From: Shewanella sp. c952
GTDB taxonomy: Bacteria > Pseudomonadota > Gammaproteobacteria > Enterobacterales > Shewanellaceae
Length of the DNA stretch: 64,000 bases
Assembly (NCBI RefSeq): GCF_019654975.1
Contig: NZ_BPEW01000001.1
Span: 1-64,000, forward strand
Direction: 5' to 3'
The notes beneath the pieces are model-generated. The model made no database searches, had not been told where the DNA came from, and was given only the letters and a program-made list of their open reading frames with translations. Below are positions 48,166-57,415 of the stretch, in pieces. Positions within the stretch are counted from its first letter, which is position 1. Every line of letters begins with the position of its first letter. Made by a program: the position numbers and the translations under genes.

Positions 48166-49482
48166 ATGTTATTTGCAAACTTTATCGACCTATTCCTTGA
48201 TTCAGCCCCTTGGTTGTTACTCGGTCTATTTCTAGCCGGAATGCTCAAAATGTTCGTGCCGATGGCATGGATGCAAAAGCAACTGGGTGGCCATGGTTTT
48301 AAAACCACGGTCAAAGCGGCAGTACTCGGTGCGCCGTTGCCATTATGTTCTTGTGGCGTTATTCCAGCTGCTGTAGGACTGCGCCGCAGCGGCGCATCAA
48401 AAGCGGCGACCACGTCGTTTTTAGTGTCGACACCTGAAACCGGGGTTGATTCAGTGACAGTTTCGTATGTACTACTTGGCCCATTTATGGCGATTGTTAG
48501 ACCTATCGCTGCGGTTATCAGTGCAATCGTTGCCGGTCTACTTGTTGGCCGTGATGACGATGATGTTAAGCCGGTTACTGATACCGAGAAAGCTGCCAGC
48601 TCATCTTGTTGTAGTAGCAAAAAAGCGGAACCGAAAGTTGCGACTAGCAGTTGTTGTGCCAGTGAAAAGAAAGCAAGTGTAAGCATGAAGCCACTGGCTC
48701 AGGACCGTGTTATGAGCCAGCCAGCTAATGCCGCTCCGCTAAATTTGTCGCCAGTGACAGAGCCTAAAAAGTCAACTTGTTGCAGCAGTGAGAAAGTAGC
48801 CGTTAAAGCTGAGAGTGCATCTTGTTGTAGCTCAAAGAGTTCAGATGCTGCTGAAGCTGAGAGTTGCTGTGAGTCGACTAAAGATATTGCAACAGAGCTT
48901 AAAGGCACATCAGTTATTAGCCGTATCGGTAAGGGACTGCATTTTGCTGCCACTGATTTAGTACGCGATACCACCGTTTGGTTATTAATTGGTTTGTTCT
49001 TTGCTGCACTAGTCACAACGTATGTTCCAGGTGACTTTATGGCTAAATGGGGCGATGGTATTTTAGCGATGTTAGTGATGGTGCTGATCTCTGTGCCCAT
49101 GTATATCTGCGCTACAGCATCAACGCCTATTGCAGCTGGCTTGTTATTAGCTGGTGTTTCACCTGGAGCGGTATTGGTGTTTATGTTGGCAGGTCCTGCG
49201 ACGAATATTGCAACCTTAGGTGTGGTGACTAAAGAGTTAGGTAAACGTGCGTTGTTTGGCTATTTAGGCGGCGTACTAGGTGTCGCGTTAGTTTCTGGCG
49301 TCTTGGTTAACTATCTGGTCGACACTTTTGGCTTTGTGGTCATGCCACAGATTGGTGAGCAGCATAACTTATTGCCTGCAGCCATTGTTTACACTTCTGG
49401 TATCGTGCTGGCGATATTGATGTCCAAAGTCTTTTTAGATATGTTACCTAAGAACTGGTGGCGCAGAGATTGCTGCTCGTAA
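48166..49482 (+). CDS. SO_0444-family Cu/Zn efflux permease
   Basis: A 438-residue DUF318/ArsP-like permease. Two hydrophobic halves (about residues 1-125 and 250-430), each with several helices, are joined by a cytoplasmic-type loop of about 120 residues rich in Cys-Cys pairs ([32 protein letters not shown]), a likely metal-delivery region. CSCGVIP in the first half (near residue 60) and the paired CATAST in the second resemble permease metal sites. It shares an operon with the ZntR-like regulator. Substrate is inferred from family naming and context. Confidence 0.88.
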   Translation: MLFANFIDLFLDSAPWLLLGLFLAGMLKMFVPMAWMQKQLGGHGFKTTVKAAVLGAPLPLCSCGVIPAAVGLRRSGASKAATTSFLVSTPETGVDSVTVSYVLLGPFMAIVRPIAAVISAIVAGLLVGRDDDDVKPVTDTEKAASSSCCSSKKAEPKVATSSCCASEKKASVSMKPLAQDRVMSQPANAAPLNLSPVTEPKKSTCCSSEKVAVKAESASCCSSKSSDAAEAESCCESTKDIATELKGTSVISRIGKGLHFAATDLVRDTTVWLLIGLFFAALVTTYVPGDFMAKWGDGILAMLVMVLISVPMYICATASTPIAAGLLLAGVSPGAVLVFMLAGPATNIATLGVVTKELGKRALFGYLGGVLGVALVSGVLVNYLVDTFGFVVMPQIGEQHNLLPAAIVYTSGIVLAILMSKVFLDMLPKNWWRRDCCS

Positions 49483-49507
49483 TCAAGCAGTATTAGCGAT
49501 AAGAACT

Positions 49508-49533
49508 AAAGGCACTCATTGAGTGCCTTTTTT
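49508..49533 (+). terminator. terminator of the zntR-permease operon
   Basis: AAAGGCACTCA/TGAGTGCCTTT hairpin and T run, 25 bp after the permease stop. The same stem appears at 62056-62081 and, with a flipped loop, at 63258-63284. Confidence 0.93.
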
Positions 49534-50367
49534 GTTCTCTGATGGTTGACATTGTGATGTGTTGAGAGGGCGAACTAAGGTGTCTTGCGATGGTTATTAG
49601 CTTTGCTTGCTGCTAACCTATCTACAAAATGCGCATAGTAATGGGTTATAAGCGAGCAATATGATGTTCGACGACTATGTCCATTTTGAATCATTTACGG
49701 CTAAACATAGTGTTTTGTGCAGCATGTTCCTCGATAAATGCCCTTCGTACTGCTGCTAAGGCCATTTAAAGTACAATCAATAGCAACGGCAATTTCTGTC
49801 TATTTCCACCTAAACCTGCATTTATGACGACGACTGCAACCTCTTTGATGCGCCATATTGTCTCGGTTTTAGTTAATCGCTCTCACAAAAAAAATAACTT
49901 CTCTTTAATTACGAATTGATAAATACCTTTAGCTGGTTCCTATTCGCAGCAAAGCGCGCTATCAGGCTCTTTTGTGGCAAAGTAAGGTTATTTATATGGC
50001 ATTGCTTACTCTTTTAGTTGCGCTTAAAAGTGAGACATTTTGTATTTCAGTTGAGACTATTTGTCCTTTTAGGTTGCGTTCTGCATTTCGTGGTTGTTTG
50101 CTCTGATATTAACCTCTATATCTCGTTTTATTGGTTTTTTAATCTTTAGATTCCATGTTTTTTGGGTTTAATGTTTGTTGGTTGCTTTATGTGATCTTGG
50201 TTGTTCGTTATTAATTGTTCGTATTGGTTGCTTTGGGGATAATTGTTTTTCGTTAATTAGTCTTTGTTTAGTTTGATTTTTAGAGAACAGTTAACGTCAA
50301 AATCCAACTTAAGTACCGAGATGAGATAGTCGGTCAGAGTGGAAAATCCTAATTGTGTGAGGGTAAT
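49534..50367. other. long region upstream of the formate dehydrogenase operon
   Basis: About 830 bp without a recognised gene. From about 50060 to 50285 the plus strand is strongly T- and G-rich, with few A or C outside a few short clusters, next to the fdhA promoter region. I saw no clean FNR-type TTGAT-N4-ATCAA box or other operator there. Confidence 0.45.
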
Positions 50368-53300
50368 ATGAACAGACGTCAGTTTTTTAAACTGTGCGCC
50401 AGTAGTACCGCAACTTCGGCGATCACTGCACTTGGGCTTATGCCAAGTGAAGCGCTTGCTGCGGTTCGTGAGTTTAAGCTACTAAGGGCGAAAGAGACCC
50501 GCAATAACTGCTGTTATTGCTCAGTGGGTTGTGGCTTGTTGATGTATAGCCATGGCAGTAACGGTAAGAATGCCGAGAAATCTATTTTCCACATCGAAGG
50601 TGATGCGGACCACCCTGTAAACCGCGGCTCACTTTGTCCTAAAGGCGCCGGTTTAGTGGATTACGTAAATAGTCCAAACCGTAATCACTTCCCGGAGGTT
50701 CGTGAACCTGGAACCAATGAATGGAAACGGATCAGCTGGCACGAGGCCTTTGGCCGCATTGCTCGGCTGATGAAAGAAGACCGAGATGCTAATTTAATTG
50801 AAAAAAATAGCGATGGAACAACGGTAAATCGTTGGCTAAGTACTGGGATGATGACCTCATCTGCACAGCCTAACGAAGGCGCATTTATTACTCATAAATT
50901 TGCTCGTTCTCTTGGCCTTGTTGCCATTGACACTATTGCGCGTAACTGACACTCCCCAACGGTAGCAAGTCTTGCTCCAACATTTGGGCGCGGTGCCATG
51001 ACCAACCACTGGATCGATATTAAGAACTCCAATGTCGTTGTGATCATGGGTGGCAATGCCGCCGAAGCACACCCTGTCGGTTTTGGTTGGGTAACTGAAG
51101 CCATGGAACACAACAATGCCAAGCTGGTTGTTGTTGATCCTCGTTATAATCGAAGTGCTGCATTATCAGATTGCTACGCACCATTGCGCAGCGGCACTGA
51201 CATCGCCTTCCTTTTAGGCCTTAGCCGATACTTGATTGAGACAAAGCAAGTTAACTACGAGTATGTGAAAGCGTATACCAATGCTTCGTACATCGTTCGA
51301 GAGGATTTTGAATTTAGTGATGGTCTGTTTAGTGGCTTTGATGAGAAAAGCCGCAGCTATGACAAAGAGACTTGGTACTACGATCTCGATGAAGATGGCT
51401 ATGCAAAAGTTGATGAAAGTTTTGCACATCCGCGTTGCGTATGGAACCTGTTGAAGCAACATGTCGAACGATACGACTTTGACACTGTTAGCAATATTAC
51501 TGGTACACCAGTTGAAGATTATGAAAAAGTTTGTGCGCTAATCGGCAGTACTTATACCCATGATAAAGCAGCAACCTTCATGTATGCCTTAGGTTGGACT
51601 CACCACACCAAGGGAGCGCAGAACATCCGCTCTATGGCTATGGTGCAACTATTGCTGGGTAATATTGGCGTATTAGGCGGTGGTGTTAATGCACTTCGTG
51701 GTCACTCAAATGTGCAAGGCGCTACAGATATGGGACTGCTGTGTCAGGCTTTACCTGGTTATTTGAAGCTGCCAAGTGATAAGGATACCGATCTACAGAC
51801 GTATCTAGAGCACCATACTCCAAAAGCATTACGTCCGGGCCAGACCAACTATTGGTCGAATTATCCTAAGTTTTTTATCTCCCAGATGAAGAGCTTTTGG
51901 GGAGAGAACGCCACTGCAGAAAATAGCTTCGGTTATGACTGGTTACCTAAATGGGATCTACAGTACGACTTCACTAAGCACATTGACATGATGTACCACG
52001 GCGAGGTTAACGGTTATTTCATTCAGGGAGTTAACGCAATTAACTCTATGCCTAACCGTAATAAAACATTAGCGGCATTTAGCAAGCTGAAGTTTATGGT
52101 GGTTATGGATCCGTTAGCGACCGAAACCTCTGTTTTCTGGAGAAATGACGACGAGTTTAATCGTGTCGACTCAAGCAAGATCCAGACTCAAGTATTCCGT
52201 CTACCAACGACGCTATTTGCTGAAGAAGAGGGCTGTATTGTTAACTCGGGTCGCTGGATGCAGTGGCATTGGAAAGGTGCGAATGCGCCGGGTGAATCTA
52301 AGCCAGATGCCGAGATATTGTCTGGCATATTGATGAAACTCCGTGAGCTTTATAAAGAGGAAGGCGGAGTATTGCCAGAACCGATCCAAGCGTCAAATTG
52401 GGGTTATCACGACCCTCATTTCCCACATGGTTCTGAGGTGGCAAAAGAGCTTAACGGTATTGATCTGAAAACGGGCAAACAGCTAGACAGTTTCAGTCAG
52501 CTAAAAGATGACGGTAGCACGGCCTGTGGCTGTTGGATCTACTCCGGTTCTTGGACTGAAAAGGGCAATCTGATGGCCCGACGTGATAACTCTGATCCGT
52601 CAGGTAAAGGTATCACCCCTGGATGGGCATTCTCATGGCCATCAAACCGCCGTGTGCTTTATAACCGTGCATCTTGTGACGTTAACGGTAAGCCTTGGGA
52701 TCCAAAGCGCACCATCGTCGAGTGGAAACATGATAAATGGCATGGCATCGATCAGGGTGACTTTAATATGAAACTGACGCCACAAGAGTCAGCTCATCCA
52801 TTCATTATGCAACCAGAAGGCGCAGGTCGTTTCTTCGCGCTTAAACACTTGGCGGAAGGGCCTTTCCCTGAGCATTACGAGCCAATGGAGTCGCCGATAG
52901 GCACCAATCCATTGCACCCTAAAGTGGTCAGTAATCCTGCAGTACGCATGTTAGATGGTGTTGCAGAAACATTAGGTTCGCATAAGAAGTTTCCCTATGT
53001 GTGTACTACTTACTGTGTGACCGAGCACTTTAACTTCTGGACTGCACATTGCCGTCTAGCAGCTATCTCTATGCCAGAAACTTTTGTTGAGATAGATGAA
53101 GTATTAGCGGCTGCCAAAGGCATTAATAGTGGTGATTGGGTCAGTGTTAGCTCTAAACGTGGCGAGCTGAAAACCAAGGCATTAGTGACTAAACGTCTGC
53201 AACCACTCAAAGTTCATGGACAGCTAGTACATACCGTGGGCTTACCACGTCATGGTGGTTATAACGCGCTAACGCGTAAGAGTAGCAGTTGTAACATTCT

Positions 53301-53385
53301 GACCACTGAAGTGGGTGATGCAAATACTCAAGTGCCTGAATTTAAGGCATTCTTGGTCAATGTGACTAAGGTGGAGGGGATCTAA
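50368..53385 (+). CDS. fdnG: selenocysteine-containing formate dehydrogenase major subunit FdhA (FdnG-like)
   Basis: The molybdopterin catalytic subunit, 1005 residues with one in-frame TGA at 50947-50949 read as selenocysteine 194 (E. coli FdnG: Sec196). A Tat signal (NRRQFFK) leads the protein, and a [4Fe-4S] site is in NNCCYCSVGCG with a further Cys at GSLCPKG. After the Sec comes HSPTVASLAPTFGRGAMTNHW, with His195 as in FdnG. The start is the ATG at 50368 with GAGGG before it; an upstream TTG is not used. If the TGA is treated as a stop the gene splits in two. It oxidises periplasmic formate, with FdhB and FdhC. Confidence 0.97.
50947..50988 (+). promoter_or_regulatory. bacterial SECIS element of fdhA
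   Basis: Directly after the TGA, an 11-nt spacer leads to an apical hairpin at 50961-50978: GG, bulged T, AGCA, loop AGTCT, TGCT, CC. The E. coli fdnG/fdhF SECIS has the same 11-nt spacing, a bulged U and a GGUCU-type loop, which SelB binds. A lower stem (CCCAA at 50955-50959 with TTGGG at 50984-50988) can extend it. Confidence 0.88.
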
Positions 53386-53387
53386 TT

Positions 53388-54293
53388 ATGTCTGCTCAAG
53401 ATATTATTTTAAGCTCAGGCACCTCTAAGCTGGCCCCTGCGGCGCAGGTTAGAAAAAAACTTAGTAAAGTGGCCAAGCTATTCGATGCTACCAAATGTAA
53501 TGGCTGTAAGGCTTGTCAGGTCTCCTGTTCAGAATGGAATGACCTGCGTGCGCCAATCGGTGAGTTTACGGGGAGTTATCAAAACCCAGCGGATCTCTCT
53601 TCTGAGTGTTGGACTTTGATGAAGTTTAACGAAGTCACAGACGAGAAGGACAAGCTGCGTTGGCAATTTACCCATACGGCCTGTATGCATTGCGATGATC
53701 CCGCTTGTTTAACTGCTTGTTCTACCAAAGACGCCATTGTTCAACATGCCAACGGTATTGTGGATTTTGACTCTGACAAATGTATTGGTTGTGGTTATTG
53801 CGTTACAGCGTGTCCATTTGACGTGCCTAAGCTCGATACAGTGGACCAAAAAGCCTACAAATGCACCATGTGTTCAGATCGGCTACAAGTGGGCCAGGAG
53901 CCATCATGTGTTAAGTCGTGTACTACGGGGGCTCTCAAGTTTGGTACCCGTGAAGACATGCTTTTCATTGCAGATTTACGCATTAAGCAACTGCATGAAA
54001 AGGGTTTCTCTAAGGCTGGTTTGTACAACCCACAAGGTGTGGGTGGAACCGGTATGATGATGATCCTGCACGATATTGATGATCCTCAAAGCTATGGTTT
54101 ACCGGCTGATCCCAAGACCAGTTTACCGATCAAACTATGGCAAGATCTGGTTAAGCCTCTAGGAGCGGCAGGAATAATCGCCACCGTTGCGGTGGCATGT
54201 CTGCATCGCATCACTGTGGGTCGTAATCTTGTTGAAGAGGATGAACCAGCCGCTTTTGACCACTCTCACTCAATCAAGTCAGATAAGGAGTAA
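53388..54293 (+). CDS. fdnH: formate dehydrogenase iron-sulfur subunit FdhB (FdnH-like)
   Basis: A 301-residue electron-transfer subunit that carries electrons from FdhA to the cytochrome b subunit. Four [4Fe-4S] sites can be picked out: CNGCKACQVSC, CMHCDDPACLTAC, CIGCGYCVTAC and CTMCSDRL with CVKSC. A single C-terminal helix (LGAAGIIATVAVACL) anchors it in the membrane, as in E. coli FdnH (294 residues). It starts 2 bp after fdhA, with GGAGGGG as ribosome-binding site inside fdhA. Confidence 0.97.
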   Translation: MSAQDIILSSGTSKLAPAAQVRKKLSKVAKLFDATKCNGCKACQVSCSEWNDLRAPIGEFTGSYQNPADLSSECWTLMKFNEVTDEKDKLRWQFTHTACMHCDDPACLTACSTKDAIVQHANGIVDFDSDKCIGCGYCVTACPFDVPKLDTVDQKAYKCTMCSDRLQVGQEPSCVKSCTTGALKFGTREDMLFIADLRIKQLHEKGFSKAGLYNPQGVGGTGMMMILHDIDDPQSYGLPADPKTSLPIKLWQDLVKPLGAAGIIATVAVACLHRITVGRNLVEEDEPAAFDHSHSIKSDKE

Positions 54294-54298
54294 CGCTC

Positions 54299-54943
54299 AT
54301 GCATAAGCAGAATATGATTTTGCGCCATAAGTTGTTCGATCGGATCTGTCACTGGTTTGTAGTGGCAGTAGGTTTGGTGACTTTTCTCACTGGTTTCGGG
54401 TTTTTTTTCCCGTCGTTTCAATGGTTGGGGGCTATTGCGGGTACGCCGCAAATGGCGCGCTTTGTTCATCCGATAGCGGGCTTGATGATGTGCCTGCCAT
54501 TGATGTTGATCCTCGTGCGTTACTACCACCACAACAAGTGGGAAAAGAATGACTTGAAGTGGATGCTTGCTATCAAGGATGTGATGTTTGAAAACGAGGA
54601 CAAAATCCCCGCCATCGGTCATTACAATCCGGGTCAAAAAGTATTGTTTCGTACGTTTGTGGTGACCTCTGTCGTACTGACGGTGACAGGCATCATGATG
54701 TGGCAGCCCTACTTTGCGCCATATTTTGCCTCCTCGGCAATTGAGTGGGCCATTCTGCTACATGCGATATGTGCAGTGATCATGTTGATCTTTGTCATTG
54801 TGCATTTCTGGATGGCAACTTGGGTAGAAGGTTCTGTCGCTGGCATGTTGTATGGCTCCGTCTCTCGAGCTTGGTGTAAGAAGCACCACCCCAACATGCT
54901 TAATGATCCAAAACTAAAGACTATGAAGCAGGAAAAACACTAA
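54299..54943 (+). CDS. fdnI: formate dehydrogenase cytochrome b subunit FdhC (FdnI-like)
   Basis: A 214-residue four-helix diheme cytochrome b that passes electrons to the quinone pool. Candidate heme histidines lie in RICHWFVVA (helix 1), RFVHPIAG, and LLHAICAVIMLIFVIVHFWM near the end. Length is close to E. coli FdnI (217). The start has AAGGAGTAA before it. With FdhA and FdhB it makes a formate:quinone oxidoreductase with its active site outside the cytoplasmic membrane. Confidence 0.96.
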   Translation: MHKQNMILRHKLFDRICHWFVVAVGLVTFLTGFGFFFPSFQWLGAIAGTPQMARFVHPIAGLMMCLPLMLILVRYYHHNKWEKNDLKWMLAIKDVMFENEDKIPAIGHYNPGQKVLFRTFVVTSVVLTVTGIMMWQPYFAPYFASSAIEWAILLHAICAVIMLIFVIVHFWMATWVEGSVAGMLYGSVSRAWCKKHHPNMLNDPKLKTMKQEKH

Positions 54944-54945
54944 TT

Positions 54946-55890
54946 ATGAGCACAGTAATACTCGATGCTGAAAAAATCCCAGCTCAAAAGTTGGAGATTA
55001 AGACCTTGATCCCAGCAGATCCTAAAGTGGTCTACCAACAACGTGCGGCAAGGTTGGCAGCACTGGCGGAAGAGTCAGGTTTACCTGATTATTTTAATCT
55101 GTTGGAAAAGCTGGTTAGCGCTCAAGCCCGACTTGCTTTTGAGACCGATAGCCTGGCCATAAAAAGCTGCTTTGGCCTCAAGCCAACGTTTGATCTCACC
55201 TTAAGTCAACCTATGGCCGAAGGGCATTTTGAGTGGGGAACTTATTGGCAGTCAGTATTGCTGGAGCTTGTTAGTGATCTTTTGTCCTCAACTCAGCCCA
55301 CTGCCGAAAATGCGCCAGAGCTTTGTACAGTATTAAGAGCGTTAGCGACTACTGAATCAGTGACTTTACAACAATTTGCCCGAGCGATGTTGCTTGGTCA
55401 CTTTACTGAAGTTCCGGCTAAGTACACGCTATTTATTTGGGCTGCACTGTCGGTCTATTGGTCTCATTGGGCAACGGATGTTGCGGCGGCAATAGCGACC
55501 AAAGGAGAGAGCCACAAAACTTTATGTCCGGTTTGCGGTAGCCATCCAGTGGCTAGCGTTATCAAAGAACAGCCACGTGCAGGCTTGCGTTATCTACACT
55601 GCAGCTTATGTGAAACCGAGTGGCATCAAATCCGCGCGGAGTGCACAAGCTGTGGTGAAGATAAAGGGGTTTTGCTTTGGGCTGAAACTGATACCAAGGC
55701 TGCAGTGAGAATTGAAAGCTGCGACACATGTAAGGGGTACACCAAGATGTTGTTTACTGACATTGACTCCGGACTTGAGGTTGTAGTGGACGATTTAGCC
55801 TCGCTGATAATGGATCAATATGTGGTAAAGCAAGGCTATCAAGCCACGACGGTTAATCCGTTATTGCTGGCTCACGAACAGCAAAGCTAG
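54946..55890 (+). CDS. fdhE: formate dehydrogenase accessory protein FdhE
   Basis: A 314-residue cytosolic chaperone for assembly of respiratory formate dehydrogenases. The C-terminal half has four CXXC rubredoxin-like motifs (CPVC, CSLC, CTSC, CDTC) that bind iron in E. coli FdhE. It starts 2 bp after fdnI. The N-terminal part has no recognised domain. It ends about 100 bp before selA, with a hairpin between them. Confidence 0.95.
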   Translation: MSTVILDAEKIPAQKLEIKTLIPADPKVVYQQRAARLAALAEESGLPDYFNLLEKLVSAQARLAFETDSLAIKSCFGLKPTFDLTLSQPMAEGHFEWGTYWQSVLLELVSDLLSSTQPTAENAPELCTVLRALATTESVTLQQFARAMLLGHFTEVPAKYTLFIWAALSVYWSHWATDVAAAIATKGESHKTLCPVCGSHPVASVIKEQPRAGLRYLHCSLCETEWHQIRAECTSCGEDKGVLLWAETDTKAAVRIESCDTCKGYTKMLFTDIDSGLEVVVDDLASLIMDQYVVKQGYQATTVNPLLLAHEQQS

Positions 55891-55898
55891 TCCCGTCA

Positions 55899-55932
55899 AG
55901 GCGACAGACTCCCGTTAATAGAGACTGTCGTC
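55899..55932 (+). other. hairpin between fdhE and selA
   Basis: GGCGACAGACTC and GAGACTGTCG pair around a 9-nt loop, without a following T run. It may be a processing or mRNA-stability element that sets selAB below fdhABCE, rather than a terminator. Confidence 0.5.
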
Positions 55933-55990
55933 TTGGCATTTATTCACAATATTCAGCAACCGCTGAATCGAAATGTATAGATATTAATTG

Positions 55991-57415
55991 ATGACCCAAG
56001 CAATCGCCACTACAGCCGCACTTTATCGCTCACTGCCCGCAATGGACGCTATGTTGTTACATAAAGAGGTCGTTACCCTAAAACAAGAGTACGGCGATAC
56101 TTGGGTGAAAACCCAATTGAGCAACTTACTTAATCAAGCAAGAGAGCACATTGGCCAGCAGAGTCGACTTCCTGAATTTTGTGCTACACCAGAGTTACTG
56201 ATACAAGCATTAACCGATGAATTGCTGAATAGTCAACGTCATAGCTTACCTTCGGTATGGAACCTCACAGGCACTATACTGCACACAAACCTTGGGCGTT
56301 CACAGCTGAGCGAAGCAGCAATCACCGCAGTGACAAAGGTGATGCGCTACCCGACACCGTTGGAGTTTGAACTTGAGGCGGGTAAACGAGGCCATCGCGA
56401 TCAAGCGATAGGTAAAATATTACAACAGCTAACGGGTTCAGAGAGTTGCTGTCTGGTGAATAACAATGCAGCAGCGGTGCTGTTGATGCTGTCGAGTGTT
56501 GCAGCAGGTAAAGAAGTCATTGTGTCTCGTGGTGAGCTGGTTGAAATAGGCGGCGCCTTTCGTATTCCCGATATCATGCGCCAAGCTGGTTGTACGCTCG
56601 TTGAAGTGGGCAGTACTAACCGCACGCACTTACGCGATTACGAAGCAGCGATCACCGAAAATACTGCTGCCATCATGAAAGTCCACACCAGTAACTACCA
56701 TATTCAAGGTTTTACCTGCGCGGTTGATGAAAAGAGCTTGGCCGTATTGTGTCAGCAGCACCAACTGCCATTGATTTCGGATCTGGGAAGCGGAGCCTTA
56801 ACCGATCTTAGTCAGTTTGGCCTTGGGGCTGAACCTACACCGCAAAAAATGCTCAGTGACGGCGTCAACCTTGTTAGTTTTTCTGGAGATAAATTACTGG
56901 GAGGGCCACAAGCTGGACTGATTGTTGGCGATAGCTCTTTAGTTAAGAAACTGCAGCAACATCCGTTAAAGCGCGCATTACGTTGCGACAAAATGACGTT
57001 GGCAGCTCTTGAAGCAACACTGTTGCTTTATCGTAACCCTAAGAGGCTAAATCAACAGCTGCCAATGCTGAGAAAAATGTCTCGTTCATTGACTGAATTA
57101 GCGCAACTGAGCCAGCAGATGATGGCTGAACTGCCTGAATCTTTTTCCCCATATTTCACCTTAGCTATTACAGCCTGCGAAACTCAGGTTGGCAGTGGTT
57201 CCCAGCCTGAAACTCTTATTGAGTCATTGGCGTTGACCTTCACTCCAACCGCTAAGACTGGATACCGGATCCATCAACTGGAACAAAAGTTTAAGCAGCA
57301 AGTTAGGCCGATAATAGGGCGGATCAGTAATAATCAATACTGGTTAGATCTTCGTGGAGCTGAGCAAGAAAAAGAATTGATTAGTGCGCTGAGACAAGTC
57401 GGGCAAACATTATGA
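55991..57415 (+). CDS. selA: L-seryl-tRNA(Sec) selenium transferase SelA
   Basis: A 474-residue PLP enzyme that converts Ser-tRNA(Sec) to Sec-tRNA(Sec) with selenophosphate. The PLP lysine is K301 in SFSGDKLLGGPQAG. The N-terminal tRNA-binding domain (YRSLPAMDAMLL) and the active-site stretch TGTILHTNLGRS are typical. The start is the ATG at 55991, just after an in-frame TTG. Its stop overlaps the selB start (ATGA), so the two are translationally coupled. Confidence 0.97.
   Translation: MTQAIATTAALYRSLPAMDAMLLHKEVVTLKQEYGDTWVKTQLSNLLNQAREHIGQQSRLPEFCATPELLIQALTDELLNSQRHSLPSVWNLTGTILHTNLGRSQLSEAAITAVTKVMRYPTPLEFELEAGKRGHRDQAIGKILQQLTGSESCCLVNNNAAAVLLMLSSVAAGKEVIVSRGELVEIGGAFRIPDIMRQAGCTLVEVGSTNRTHLRDYEAAITENTAAIMKVHTSNYHIQGFTCAVDEKSLAVLCQQHQLPLISDLGSGALTDLSQFGLGAEPTPQKMLSDGVNLVSFSGDKLLGGPQAGLIVGDSSLVKKLQQHPLKRALRCDKMTLAALEATLLLYRNPKRLNQQLPMLRKMSRSLTELAQLSQQMMAELPESFSPYFTLAITACETQVGSGSQPETLIESLALTFTPTAKTGYRIHQLEQKFKQQVRPIIGRISNNQYWLDLRGAEQEKELISALRQVGQTL

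Noticed and set aside
50290-50367. FNR or NarL site before fdhA
   Set aside because: No TTGAT-N4-ATCAA or clear heptamer pair is visible by eye. Regulation by anaerobiosis is plausible but not supported here.
50353-50949. fdhA as a pseudogene broken by a stop
   Set aside because: The stop is TGA at the exact Sec position, followed by a SECIS hairpin, and the reading frame continues intact to the normal C terminus. SelA, SelB and selC are also present.
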